A DNA stretch of 64,000 nt from Streptomyces qaidamensis (GCF_001611795.1 NZ_CP015098.1:5890001-5954000); one strand, 5' to 3'. Shown: positions 32,159 through 40,884, counted from the stretch's first letter. Made by a program: numbers and translations. The notes: generated by a model not told the origin, from the sequence alone.

Positions 32159-32758
32159 TCAGCGGTCGTCTGCGTCACGTCCCCGTGACCGTTCCGCCGG
32201 GAATACGACGGGGTCGTGACGGTGGCCGTTCTGCCGCTCCTCCATTTCCTTGATCGTGTCCTGCAGCTCCGAGCGGATCCAGTCGCGGGTGGCGACCTCG
32301 CCCAGGCCGATGCGCAGGGCGGCGATCTCGCGCGTCAGGTACTCGGTGTCCGCGATCGACCGCTCGTTCTGCTTGCGGTCCTGCTCCAGGTTGACCCGGT
32401 CCCGGTCGTCCTGCCGGTTCTGCGCGAGCAGGATCAGCGGGGCGGCGTAGGAGGCCTGGAGGGACAGCATCAGGGTCAGGAAGATGAACGGGTACTCGTC
32501 GAAGCGCAGGTCGCGCGGCGCGAAGACGTTCCACAGCACCCACAGGATGATGGCGACCGTCATCCAGACGATGAACCGCCCGGTGCCCAGGAAGCGCGCG
32601 ATGCGCTCCGACAGCCGCCCGAACGCCTCCGGGTCGTACTCGGGCAGGAACCGGCGCCGGCGCGGCAGCGGCTGGTCCAGACGGGTGGTGCGCGGCCGGG
32701 AGGCGGCCGTGGCGCCCGCCGGCGTGCGCTCGCGCAGGGTCTCGCGCTCAGGAACCAT
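32159..32758 (-). CDS. DUF1003 membrane protein
   Basis: A 199-residue protein with the DUF1003 core: ARFLGTGRFIVWMTVAIILWVLWN (helix 1), RFDEYPFIFLTLMLSLQASYAAPLIL (helix 2) and the signature LLAQNRQDDRDRVNLEQDRK, followed by a coiled coil (IAALRIGLGEVATRDWIR). Two membrane helices, termini inside. The start overlaps the preceding CBS-domain gene by 11 bases, so the two are coupled. DUF1003 proteins often sit beside Mg2+-related CBS/MgtE_N proteins, and CorA is 2.8 kb away, but a direct role in metal handling is inference. Confidence 0.9.
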   Translation of the reverse strand: MVPERETLRERTPAGATAASRPRTTRLDQPLPRRRRFLPEYDPEAFGRLSERIARFLGTGRFIVWMTVAIILWVLWNVFAPRDLRFDEYPFIFLTLMLSLQASYAAPLILLAQNRQDDRDRVNLEQDRKQNERSIADTEYLTREIAALRIGLGEVATRDWIRSELQDTIKEMEERQNGHRHDPVVFPAERSRGRDADDR

Positions 32759-34031
32759 CGGTGGCCACCTCCTCGTCCAAGTGGAACTCCGTCTCCCGCC
32801 AGTCCTCCGGGAGCATGTGGTCGAGCACGTCGTCCACGGTCACCGCGCCCAGCAGCGCGCCGGCCTCGTCGACGACCGGTGCCGCGACCATGTCGTACGT
32901 GGCGAAGAAACCCGCGATCGCGGGCAGGTCCGCCTCGGGGTCGAGCGGCTGGAGGTCGCTGTCCAGGATCGAGCTGACCAGGGACGGCGGTGGTTCGCGC
33001 AGCAGGCGCTGGAAGTGGACCGTGCCCAGGTACTTGCCGGTCGGTGTGTCGTCCGGGGGCCGGCAGACGTACACCTGGGCGGCGAGGGCGGGGGAGAGGT
33101 CGCGGTTGCGGACCCGGGCCAGGGCGTCGGCGACGGTGGCGTCCGGGCGCAGCACGATCGGCTCGGTGGTCATCAGACCGCCCGCCGTGCGGTCCTCGTA
33201 CGACATCAGGCGCCGCATGTCGGCCGCGTCGCCGGGCTGCATCAGGCTCAGCAGCCGCTCCTGGTCGTCCGTCGGCAGCTCGCCCAGCAGGTCGGCGGCG
33301 TCGTCCGGGTCCATGGCCTCCAGGACGTCGGCGGCGCGCTCCTCCTTCAGCTTGCCGAGGATCTCGATCTGGTCGTCCTCCGGCAGCTCCTCCAGGACGT
33401 CGGCGAGCCGGTCGTCGTCGAGGGCGGCGGCGACCTCGGCCCGGCGCTTGGGGGAGAGGTGGTGCAGGACGTTGGCCAGGTCGGCGGGGCGCAGCTGCTC
33501 GAAGGTGGCCAGCAGGTTCTCGGCGCCCTGCCCCTGCTCCTCCAGGGAGAAGCCGGTGACGGCGGTCCACTCGACGGTCAGCGCCTCGCCCTTGGCGCGC
33601 CGGAAGGCACTGCCCTTCCTGCCCTTGCGGACGAAGACCCGGTCGATCTCCCACTCCCGGCGGGCCGGCAGCTGATGCACCGACAGGTCGAGGACGGTGA
33701 CCTCCTCGCCGGTCTCGGTGAGCGTCACGCGCCGGTCCAGCAGCTCCCCGAAGACCAGCCGCTCGGTGGGCCGCTGCTCGAAGCGCCTCACGTTGAGCAC
33801 ACCCGTGGTGATGATCTGGCCGGACTGGATGGCGGTGACCCGGGTCATCGGCAGGAAGATACGGCGGCGGGTGGCGAGTTCGACGACGAGGCCGAGCAGC
33901 CTCGGCGGTCGCTGCCCCACCCGCAGCATGACGACCAGATCGCGCACCCGCCCCACCTGGTCACCGGCTGGGTCGAAGACGGCGACACCTTGGAGGTGCG
34001 ATACGAAGATCCGGGGGGCGCCCGCTGCCAT
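32748..34031 (-). CDS. PRC-barrel/MgtE_N/CBS-domain protein lacking a transporter domain
   Basis: A 427-residue soluble protein. Order: a PRC-barrel-like start (VFDPAGDQVGRVRDLVVMLR, residues about 15-90), an MgtE N-terminal superhelix (FEQLRPADLANVLHHLSPKR, VLEELPEDDQIEILGKLKEE, LEAMDPDDAADLLGELPTDD), then two CBS domains (MTTEPIVLRPDATVADALAR; YDMVAAPVVDEAGALLGAVT, DDVLDHML). The membrane channel of MgtE is missing, so it looks like an Mg2+/nucleotide-sensing module detached from its transporter. ATG with AAAGGAG nine bases upstream. Coupled to DUF1003; corresponds to Rv1232c as I recall. Confidence 0.92.
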   Translation of the reverse strand: MAAGAPRIFVSHLQGVAVFDPAGDQVGRVRDLVVMLRVGQRPPRLLGLVVELATRRRIFLPMTRVTAIQSGQIITTGVLNVRRFEQRPTERLVFGELLDRRVTLTETGEEVTVLDLSVHQLPARREWEIDRVFVRKGRKGSAFRRAKGEALTVEWTAVTGFSLEEQGQGAENLLATFEQLRPADLANVLHHLSPKRRAEVAAALDDDRLADVLEELPEDDQIEILGKLKEERAADVLEAMDPDDAADLLGELPTDDQERLLSLMQPGDAADMRRLMSYEDRTAGGLMTTEPIVLRPDATVADALARVRNRDLSPALAAQVYVCRPPDDTPTGKYLGTVHFQRLLREPPPSLVSSILDSDLQPLDPEADLPAIAGFFATYDMVAAPVVDEAGALLGAVTVDDVLDHMLPEDWRETEFHLDEEVATDGS

Positions 34032-34256
34032 GGCCGCGGCTCCTTTTCGTGCGGGGTGGTTCGTGGTGGCTGTCTTTGCGGCTGTCTTTGTGCCTGTGTC
34101 TTCCGAATTGCCCGCTCGGGTGGGCTTCAGGCTAGCCCGTCCCGATCGGGGCTGCGTCGGCGGGCTGTCCGGACGGACTGGCTCCGACCTGCCCGCACGA
34201 CCCCGGTACCCTGCGGTACGCCGTTCAGGTCTCCCGTCAGAGAGGCAGCCCCACCT

Positions 34257-35024
34257 GTGACTCCGATTCGCCAGAGCCGCAGCCTCAGCCGCGGCCGCAG
34301 TGCCGCACTCGCCGGCGCGACGTGCGCGCTGCTCGTGACGGGAACGGTGCTCACCGGCTGTGCGGAGGATCCGAACGAGGGCACCAACGGGGTCGGCAGA
34401 CTCCCCGCCGCCAAGATCCAGGGCAAGACCCGGTCGGCCGCCGGGTCTGCCGGGGCGGTCCGGGTGCACGGCAACGTCGTCAGCGGCGGACGGACGTACG
34501 CGCTCGACATGCGGCTGAAGGACGACGGCGGTGACGGCTCGGTCACCTCCAAGGGCGCGACCTTCAAGCTGCTGCGCATCGGCGAGCAGCTCTACGTCAA
34601 GGCGGACGCCGAGTTCTGGACTCACGGCAGCGGCCAGGGCGGGAGCGGCAAGGCGGACGCGGCGGCGGCCTCCAAGCTCGACGGCAAGTTCGTGAAGGTG
34701 CCGCAGGGCGACCCCTCGTACAAGAAGTTCAGCGGTTTCACGGACAAGGCTCTCCTCCTCGACGGTCTGCTGACCTTGCACGGGACGCTCGCCACGGACG
34801 GCCACGACGAGGAGGCGGGCGTCCGCACCATCCGCGTCACCGGTGACAAGGGCTCCGGCGGCACCCTGGAGGTGTCCCTGGAGGGCAAGCCGTACCCGCT
34901 GCGCCTGGAGCGGGCCGGCGGCGCGGGCACCCTCACGTTCTCCGGCTGGGGTGAGGACTTCTCCCTCAGGGAGCCGGAGAAGAACGAGACGGTGGACTAC
35001 GGCCCGCAGCTGCCGGCGTCCTAG
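34257..35024 (+). CDS. Secreted lipoprotein (LppX/LprG-like fold suspected)
   Basis: A 255-residue protein with a lipoprotein signal: basic RSLSRGRSAA, hydrophobic ALAGATCALLVTG and the lipobox LTGC (lipidated Cys near residue 35). The mature domain begins with a Gly/Ala linker and has AGAVRVHGNVVSGGRTYALD, FKLLRIGEQLYVKADAEFW and KFVKVPQGDPSYKKFSGF, a pattern like the half-barrel lipoproteins that carry lipids or bind to LprG-type proteins. GTG start after AGAGAGGCAGCC. It is divergent from the CBS-domain gene. Ligand unknown. Confidence 0.85.
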   Translation: MTPIRQSRSLSRGRSAALAGATCALLVTGTVLTGCAEDPNEGTNGVGRLPAAKIQGKTRSAAGSAGAVRVHGNVVSGGRTYALDMRLKDDGGDGSVTSKGATFKLLRIGEQLYVKADAEFWTHGSGQGGSGKADAAAASKLDGKFVKVPQGDPSYKKFSGFTDKALLLDGLLTLHGTLATDGHDEEAGVRTIRVTGDKGSGGTLEVSLEGKPYPLRLERAGGAGTLTFSGWGEDFSLREPEKNETVDYGPQLPAS

Positions 35025-35028
35025 GCCG

Positions 35029-35541
35029 TCACGTCCGTTTGCGCTTCTTCAGCAGCAGGCGGGGCAGGCCCGCCGGGACGGGCCGGCGGGTGAGCGCCGG
35101 GGAGGGCAGGGGCGGCTCGGACAGGGATCCGTCGGGCAGCGGCGCCGTCGCCCCGGTCGGTTCCAGGCGCAGCACCCGGCACTCGCGGGCCCAGCGCCCG
35201 GGCATGGCCTCGCCGTCGGGCGCGTTCAGCCGTTTGCCCTTCAGCTCGGCGACCGCCGCGTCCCACGCCTCGGAGCCCGGCGCGAGCTGGGTGACCCGGG
35301 CCGTCCAGGTGACCAGCCGGCCGCCCTTGTCCTTGCTGCGGACCGTCACCTGCGCCTCGGCGCCGTCGGCCAGCTCCGGCAGCGGCTGCTCGCCGGGCCC
35401 GTCGCCGACCAGGCACGCGGCGCCCTCGTGCCACACGTGCCACAGCGCACGCGCCGGGCCGTCGGGGCCCTGGACCCAGACGAGGCCGGACTTCTTCGTG
35501 GCCTCCTCGACGAGGGCCTGGTCGAGCAGCTCGCTTGTCAT
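35029..35541 (-). CDS. Conserved protein, pyridoxamine-phosphate-oxidase-like split barrel suspected
   Basis: A 170-residue protein starting MTSELLDQALVEEATKKSGL. The pattern ATKKSGLVWVQGPDGPARALWHVWHEGAACLVG and TVRSKDKGGRLVTWTARVTQ suggests an FMN-binding split-barrel fold, but no flavin-binding motif is certain. The C-terminus is Pro-rich and ends in the basic LLLKKRKRT. It is convergent with the lipoprotein gene (4 bases between stops) and 23 bases from the corA stop on the same strand. Hypothetical; I know no function. Confidence 0.75.
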   Translation of the reverse strand: MTSELLDQALVEEATKKSGLVWVQGPDGPARALWHVWHEGAACLVGDGPGEQPLPELADGAEAQVTVRSKDKGGRLVTWTARVTQLAPGSEAWDAAVAELKGKRLNAPDGEAMPGRWARECRVLRLEPTGATAPLPDGSLSEPPLPSPALTRRPVPAGLPRLLLKKRKRT

Positions 35542-35564
35542 GGGGCCCAGCCTAACCAGGCTGC

Positions 35565-36683
35565 TCACAGCCATCCGTTCCGCTTCAGCGTGCGGTGGAT
35601 GCCGAGACAGACGGCCACCGTGAAGCTCAGGATCACCGGGTAGCCGTACTTCCAGTGCAGCTCCGGCATGTACTCGAAGTTCATGCCGTACACCCCGCAC
35701 ACCATCGTCGGCACGGCGATGATCGCGGCCCAGGAGGTGATCTTCCGCATGTCCTCGTTCTGGGCGACGGACGCCTGCGCGAGGTTGGCCTGGAGGATGG
35801 AGTTGAGCAGTTCGTCGAAGCCGAGGACCTGCTCCTGGACCCGGGCCAGGTGGTCGGCGACGTCCCGGAAGTACTTCTGGATGTCGGGGTCGACCAGCCG
35901 CATCGGCCGCTCGCTCAGCAGCTGCATCGGCCGCAGCAGCGGCGACACGGCCCGCTTGAACTCCAGTACCTCGCGCTTGAGTTGGTAGATCCGGCCGGCG
36001 TCCGAACCGCGTGGCGCGCCCTTGCGGCCCGGGGAGAACACCTCGGTCTCGACCTCGTCGATGTCGTCCTGCACCGCGTCGGCGACGGCGATGTACCCGT
36101 CGACGACGTGGTCCGCGATGGCGTGCAGCACGGCCGAGGGGCCCTTGGCGAGCAGCTCGGGGTCGTCCTGGAGGCGGTGCCTGAGGGCCCGCAGGGAGCC
36201 CTGTCCGCCGTGCCGGACGGTGATGAAGAAGTCCCGTCCGGTGAAGCACATGACCTCGCCGGACTCGACGACCTCGCTGTTGGCGTCGAGCTGGTCGTGC
36301 TCGACGTAGTGGATGGTCTTGAAGACCGTGAAGAGGGAGTCGTCGTAGCGCTCCAGCTTGGGCCGCTGGTGGGCCTGGACGGCGTCCTCCACGGCGAGCG
36401 GGTGCAGCCCGAACTCACTGGCGATGCCGGAGAATTCGGCCTCCGTCGGCTCGTGCAGGCCGATCCACACGAAGCCCCCGTCGCGGCGCACCAGACGCAC
36501 CGCCTCGTGCGGGGTCAGGGCGGTCCCGGTCTCGATGCGGCGGCCGTCGCGGTAGACGGCGCAGTCGACGACGGCGGAGGACGCCGCGGGGCTGCGGGTG
36601 GCGTCGTACGTCCCGCCGTCCTTGAGCAGCGACACACGGGACGGACGGACGACTGCTGCGCGCAGGTCGCGGATCATCGACAT
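35565..36683 (-). CDS. corA: CorA family divalent cation (Mg2+/Co2+) channel
   Basis: A 372-residue protein with the family signature YGMNFEYMPEL between two C-terminal membrane helices (ITSWAAIIAVPTMVCGVYG and YPVILSFTVAVCLGIHRT). The cytoplasmic funnel has FVWIGLHEPTEAEF, LAVEDAVQAHQRPKLERYDD and FFITVRHG, typical of CorA. ATG at 36683 follows AAGGAG by 8 bases. As CorA (Rv1239c) lies near mrp and CBS genes in mycobacteria too, this belongs to the conserved block. No Mg2+-responsive leader was recognised upstream. Confidence 0.93.
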   Translation of the reverse strand: MSMIRDLRAAVVRPSRVSLLKDGGTYDATRSPAASSAVVDCAVYRDGRRIETGTALTPHEAVRLVRRDGGFVWIGLHEPTEAEFSGIASEFGLHPLAVEDAVQAHQRPKLERYDDSLFTVFKTIHYVEHDQLDANSEVVESGEVMCFTGRDFFITVRHGGQGSLRALRHRLQDDPELLAKGPSAVLHAIADHVVDGYIAVADAVQDDIDEVETEVFSPGRKGAPRGSDAGRIYQLKREVLEFKRAVSPLLRPMQLLSERPMRLVDPDIQKYFRDVADHLARVQEQVLGFDELLNSILQANLAQASVAQNEDMRKITSWAAIIAVPTMVCGVYGMNFEYMPELHWKYGYPVILSFTVAVCLGIHRTLKRNGWL

Positions 36684-37140
36684 GGCGGGCTCCTTCGCGG
36701 GCGGGCGACGAAACGCCGGCCGACGACGGCTGGAACTACCCGGAATGAGGACGTAGGGACTGCTGATGTTTGGCACGTCCACAAAGCGGGGAGCACCGCA
36801 CCGTCGCGGTGGTCGGTTTCGTCACTGATTCAGCTACTGAGGCAGATCAGGCAAAGCGAAACGAAGCGCTCTTCCGCGGTGAAGCAAGTGCGAGAGGTGG
36901 CAGCCAGAGACAGAAGCAGCTACATCGGCGGCGCGAAGAGCGTGGTGCTACTGCACGGTCGACTTCGATCCATTGCAGCCCCACCTCCTCCGGCCGGTCC
37001 CTCGTAAGGGAGTTCCTTCGGCGTCGGGGCTTGATCGCGACGCTTCTGCGTGCTGCCCCGAACCACCGGGCAAGAGTAGCAGCCGACGCAACTGTCAAGG
37101 TGCTGCTTTGCCCGCTACTGGCGAGTTCTATGCTCGCCGC
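36684..37140. other. 457-bp intergenic region between divergent corA and SUFU genes
   Basis: Noncoding on both strands as far as I can see: no ribosome site followed by a credible frame. It is less G/C-rich, with many CAG/GCAG and AAGC words (about 36835-36950). It should contain both divergent promoters and perhaps a long leader for either gene. No known riboswitch or small RNA recognised. Confidence 0.4.
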
Positions 37141-37725
37141 ATGGCAGATGTTCTTCCTCTGGTCGAGGCCCGGTTGCGCAGCGCGCTGGGCGAACCGGAC
37201 GCGCGCGCGGCGGTCACCTTCCTGGGCACGGACCGCATCGAGGTGCTCCGCTTCCAGGAGGCCGGCATCGTCCGCTACGCCTCGCTCGGCATGTCCGCCC
37301 ACCCCATGACGGACCCCACGGCGGTGGTCGCCGACCCGGTCAAGGGGCCGCGCGCCGAGCTGGTCCTCTCCGTCCGTGCCGGGCTCGCCGAGACCGACAA
37401 GGTGCTCCGGCCGCTCGCCGTGCTCGCCGCGTCCCCGCAGGTGGAGGGCCTGGTCGTGGCTCCCGGCGCGTCCCTGGACGTCGGTGAGCCGCTGTGGCCC
37501 GGCGCCCCGTTCACCTCCGTCCTGGTCGCCGAGCCGGGCGGTCTGGTGGAGGACCTGGAGCTCGACGAGCCACTCGACCCCGTACGGTTCCTTCCGCTGC
37601 TGCCGATGACCCCGAACGAGGCCGCCTGGAAGCGCGTGCACGGCGCGCAGGCGCTTCAGGAGAAGTGGCTCACCTCGGGGACGGACCTCCGGGATCCGTC
37701 CCGGAAGTCCGTCCCGCTGGAGTGA
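37141..37725 (+). CDS. Suppressor-of-fused (SUFU) domain protein
   Basis: A 194-residue protein matching bacterial SUFU: YASLGMSAHPM, RAELVLSVRAG, LAVLAASPQVEGLVVAPG, FTSVLVAEPG and FLPLLPMTPNEAAWKRVHGAQAL. In bacteria this family is known chiefly as immunity proteins against polymorphic toxins, and as stand-alone genes of unknown role. No toxin gene lies next to it here, so an orphan immunity or housekeeping role is open. The last codons form a large hairpin in the mRNA that may act as its terminator. Confidence 0.85.
   Translation: MADVLPLVEARLRSALGEPDARAAVTFLGTDRIEVLRFQEAGIVRYASLGMSAHPMTDPTAVVADPVKGPRAELVLSVRAGLAETDKVLRPLAVLAASPQVEGLVVAPGASLDVGEPLWPGAPFTSVLVAEPGGLVEDLELDEPLDPVRFLPLLPMTPNEAAWKRVHGAQALQEKWLTSGTDLRDPSRKSVPLE
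37678..37715 (+). terminator. Hairpin inside the 3' end of the SUFU gene
   Basis: GGGACGGACCTCCGGGA pairs with TCCCGGAAGTCCGTCCC (16 of 17 positions) across 4 bases; it ends 8 bases before the stop codon, so the terminator-like structure is coding. Confidence 0.5.
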
Positions 37726-37755
37726 GGAAGCTCACCAACGCCTGCCCGCGTAGCG

Positions 37756-38979
37756 TCAGTTGGCGAACACGGTGACGCCGTCCTCGGTCGCGTGCTTCGG
37801 CTCCAGCTCCTCCGCCTCGTGGGTGAGGGCCTTGCGCCGAACGACGACCACGGCCGCACCGGCGACAGCGGTGACGGCCGCCACCACGAACGGGACGTGG
37901 ACGTCGGTCCACTCCTCGATCTTCGGCGCGAAGAACGGAGCGGCCGCCGCCGCGAACCAGCGGACGAAGTTGTAGCCCGCGCTCGCCACCGGCCGGGGCG
38001 CGTCCGAGACACCGAGGGCCAGCTCGGTGTAGACGGTGTTGTTCACGCCGATGAAGGCGCCGGACAGGATCGTGCAGACGACGGCGGCCGTGTGCGAGCC
38101 GTAGCCGAGCACCAGCACGTCGGCCGCGAGCAGCACCAGCGAACCGCCGAGCACCTTCAGCGAACCGAAGCGCTTCTGGAGCCGGGGCGCGACGATCACC
38201 GAGAAGACGGCGAGCAGCACGCCCCAGGCGAAGAACACCGCTCCCGACCGGTACGGGCTCATGTTCAGCACGAACGGCGTGAAGGCCAGCACGGTGAAGA
38301 ACGTGTAGTTGTAGAAGAACGCCGAGGCCGCCGCGGAGGCGAGGCCGCCGTGGCCGAGGGCCTTGACCGGGTCCAGCAGCGAGGTCTTGCGGGCCGGCTT
38401 GGGCTGCTCCTTCAGGAACACCGCGATGCAGAGGAAGCCGACGGCCATCAGGAACGCCGTGCCGAAGAACGGGTAGCGCCAGCTGGCGTCCCCGAGCAGG
38501 GCGCCCAGCAGCGGGCCGCAGGCCATGCCGAGGCCCAGGGCCGACTCGTACAGCAGGATCGCCGCGGCGCTGCCGCCGGCCGCCGCGCCGACGATGACCG
38601 CGAGGGCCGTCGAGACGAACAGTGCGTTGCCGAGGCCCCATCCGGCCCGGAACCCGACCAGTTCACCGACGGATCCGGAGGTGCCCGCGAGCCCGGCGAA
38701 CACCACGACGAACGCGAGGCCGAGCAGCAGGGTCCGGCGGCCGCCGATCCGGCTGGAGACGAAGCCGGTCACCAGCATCGCGACGGCGGTGATGAGGAAG
38801 TACGAGGTGAAGAGCAGGGAGACCTGGCTCGCCGTGGCGTCGAGGCCCTGGGCGATGGACGGCAGGATCGGGTCGACCAGCCCGATGCCCATGAAGGCGA
38901 CGACTGACGCCCCGGCGGTCGCCCACACGGACTTGGGCTGCTTCAACAGGCCGCCCGCTCCGGCGTCGAAGGGGTCCAT
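37756..38979 (-). CDS. MFS transporter, drug/sugar efflux type
   Basis: A 407-residue 12-helix major facilitator. Helix 1 ASVVAFMGIGLVDPILPSIA and loop 2-3 FVSSRIGGRRTLLLG (the MFS motif A), and motif C-like GLGMACGPLLGALLGD in helix 5, which marks drug-proton antiporters. The C-terminal tail is acidic. AAAGGGAG ribosome site. The start is followed upstream by a striking A/T-rich segment with an inverted repeat typical of repressor control, but no regulator gene is adjacent. Substrate unknown. Confidence 0.9.
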   Translation of the reverse strand: MDPFDAGAGGLLKQPKSVWATAGASVVAFMGIGLVDPILPSIAQGLDATASQVSLLFTSYFLITAVAMLVTGFVSSRIGGRRTLLLGLAFVVVFAGLAGTSGSVGELVGFRAGWGLGNALFVSTALAVIVGAAAGGSAAAILLYESALGLGMACGPLLGALLGDASWRYPFFGTAFLMAVGFLCIAVFLKEQPKPARKTSLLDPVKALGHGGLASAAASAFFYNYTFFTVLAFTPFVLNMSPYRSGAVFFAWGVLLAVFSVIVAPRLQKRFGSLKVLGGSLVLLAADVLVLGYGSHTAAVVCTILSGAFIGVNNTVYTELALGVSDAPRPVASAGYNFVRWFAAAAAPFFAPKIEEWTDVHVPFVVAAVTAVAGAAVVVVRRKALTHEAEELEPKHATEDGVTVFAN

Positions 38980-39024
38980 TGCTCGCTCCCTTTCCCGAGA
39001 CTGAGTAGTTGGTATCTACACATA

Positions 39025-39046
39025 TTAAGTTAGCTAGACTAATTAA
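39025..39046. promoter_or_regulatory. A/T-rich inverted repeat before the MFS gene
   Basis: TTAA-G-TTAG-CTAGA-CTAA-TTAA, a near-perfect 22-base inverted repeat in the most A/T-rich stretch of the window (39007-39060), 46 bases before the MFS start. MarR-type operators have this look. Confidence 0.6.
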
Positions 39047-39139
39047 TGCAAGCTGCATCTAGTGTGGGTGGTGAAGGGTTCCGTCCGGATGGGTGATCGT
39101 CCTTGACGCGGCGGGGCGGGGGTAGGACCGTGGGGCCCT

Positions 39140-39781
39140 ATGAGGGGCGAACCCAGTTGCCCGAAGTGCGGTGGCCGGGTCAGGGCTCCCGGCCTCTTCT
39201 CCGACTCGTGGCAGTGCGATGTGCACGGCACCGTTCATCCGGTGCAGCCCGTGATACCGCCCAGCGTCGACGCCCTCAACGTCGTGGTGCACCGCACCCA
39301 GGTGCCGCTGTGGATGCCGTGGCCGTTGCCGGTGGGGTGGCTGTTCACGGGGGTGGCCTGCGCGGGGGACGACCGCACGGGCGGCCGGGCGACCGCCGTC
39401 GCCTGCACGGGGCCCGGCCCGCTCGGCGGGATGGGCGAGCTGATCCTGGTGGCCGAGGAGCTCGGCGTCGGACTCGGCGCGCGGTACGCCGGCATGGACG
39501 GGCCCGACCCCGGGCCGCACATGAACGTCGAGAAGCCGCCTCAGGCGAAGGTGCTGGCCGCCGGGCGGCCCACGCCGTTGTGGCATGTGGCCGGGGCGCC
39601 GGACGACCGGGCGGTGTTCGCGGGCGAGGCGCTCGGAATGTGGCTCTGGGCGGTGGTGTGGCCCGAGCAGTCCGGGTTGCTGATGTACGACGAGCTGGTG
39701 CTGACGGATCTGCGGGATGCCGGCGCCGAGGTCGAGCTGGTGCCGTGCGGCGCCCTGTCGCCGCGTTTGCTGGGGCCCTGA
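39140..39781 (+). CDS. DUF6758-type conserved protein with N-terminal zinc ribbon
   Basis: A 213-residue protein: CPKCGG at residues 7-12 and a Cys-His pair (WQCDVHGTVH) form a likely half zinc ribbon. The body has WLFTGVACAGDDRTGGRATA, GELILVAEELGVGLGARYAG and WPEQSGLLMYDELVLTDLRD. It precedes a PHP-domain gene in many Streptomyces, as I recall. No membrane segment, no enzyme motif. The ribosome site is weak (GGGGCCCT). Confidence 0.78.
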   Translation: MRGEPSCPKCGGRVRAPGLFSDSWQCDVHGTVHPVQPVIPPSVDALNVVVHRTQVPLWMPWPLPVGWLFTGVACAGDDRTGGRATAVACTGPGPLGGMGELILVAEELGVGLGARYAGMDGPDPGPHMNVEKPPQAKVLAAGRPTPLWHVAGAPDDRAVFAGEALGMWLWAVVWPEQSGLLMYDELVLTDLRDAGAEVELVPCGALSPRLLGP

Positions 39782-39888
39782 GGGGTTGTGTAGGGGGCGC
39801 TTGCCGGGTTCGGGTGTGACATGGGGCGCTGAAAAGCTGGTTATCCTTGAGCAGTCCTGTCGTCCCGCCCGTGTCTGGAGTCCGTGTC

Positions 39889-40749
39889 GTGCGTATCGAT
39901 CTGCACACCCACTCCACCGCTTCCGACGGGACGGACTCGCCCGCCGAGCTGGTGCGGAAGGCCGCTGTCGCCGGGCTGGACGTCGTCGCGCTCACCGATC
40001 ATGACACCACCCGCGGGCATGCCGAGGCGATCGCCGCGCTGCCCGAGGGCATCACGCTGGTCACCGGGGCCGAGCTCTCCTGCCGGATCGACGGGATCAG
40101 CATGCACATGCTGGCCTACCTCTTCGACGCCGAGGAGCCCGCGCTGCTCGCCGAGCGGGAGCTGGTCCGGGACGACCGGGTGCCGCGCGCCCAGGGCATG
40201 ATCGCCAAGCTTCAGGAGCTGGGCGTCCCCGTGACGTGGGAGCAGGTGGCGCGGATCGCCGGTGACGGGTCCGTCGGGCGCCCGCACGTGGCGAGCGCGC
40301 TCGTCGAGCTCGGTGTCGTGCCGACCGTGAACGACGCCTTCACACCGGACTGGCTGGCCGACGGCGGCCGGGTGTTCGTGGAGAAGCACGAGACCGACCC
40401 CTTCGAGGCCATCCGGCTGATCAAGGGCGCGGGCGGGGTCGCGGTGTTCGCGCATCCCGGCGCGAGCAAGCGGGGGCTCACGGTGCCGGAGGCCGCCATC
40501 GCCGAGATGGCCGCTGCCGGGCTGGACGGCGTCGAGGTGGACCACATGGACCACGACGCGGACACCCGTGCGCGGCTGCGGGGGCTGGCCAAGGAGCTCG
40601 GTCTTCTCGTGACCGGGTCGTCGGACTACCACGGCAGCCGGAAGACCTGCGTACTCGGGGAGTACACGACGGATCCCGAGGTGTACGGGGAGATCACGCG
40701 GCGGGCCTTCGGAGCGTTTCCCGTGCCGGGGGCCGGCGGAGCCGTCTGA
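39889..40749 (+). CDS. PHP-domain phosphoesterase
   Basis: A 286-residue metal-dependent hydrolase. Metal ligands: RIDLHTHSTASDGTDSP, VALTDHDTTRGHAEA, LVTGAELSC, VAVFAHPGASKR and GSSDYHGS are the five PHP motifs in order. Known relatives act as 3',5'-nucleotide bisphosphate phosphatases/oligoribonuclease-like (the RNase AM/YciV group). GTG at 39889 with GGAG eight bases upstream begins exactly at the domain; TTG 39847 would add 14 residues. MarC follows 135 bases on. Confidence 0.9.
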   Translation: MRIDLHTHSTASDGTDSPAELVRKAAVAGLDVVALTDHDTTRGHAEAIAALPEGITLVTGAELSCRIDGISMHMLAYLFDAEEPALLAERELVRDDRVPRAQGMIAKLQELGVPVTWEQVARIAGDGSVGRPHVASALVELGVVPTVNDAFTPDWLADGGRVFVEKHETDPFEAIRLIKGAGGVAVFAHPGASKRGLTVPEAAIAEMAAAGLDGVEVDHMDHDADTRARLRGLAKELGLLVTGSSDYHGSRKTCVLGEYTTDPEVYGEITRRAFGAFPVPGAGGAV

Positions 40750-40776
40750 GCTCTCTCCCCTGTAGGCCCGTGCCCG

Positions 40777-40801
40777 TCTCTCTCTTCTCCTTCTTTCTCT
40801 C
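40777..40801 (+). other. Polypyrimidine tract
   Basis: 25 bases of only C and T between the PHP and marC-like genes; it stands out against the G/C-balanced surroundings. No function assigned. Confidence 0.6.
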
Positions 40802-40884
40802 ACCCGGCGCTGTCCGCTGCGCCCAGGCGTTCCGCACTGCGCACCGCCTGCCCGTGGCGGCAGCCCCCTGCGCAAGGCTCACTC

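Noticed and set aside
36684..37140. A possible Mg2+ leader or 6C RNA upstream of corA
   Set aside because: No paired hairpins with C-rich loops and no M-box-like sequence could be seen.
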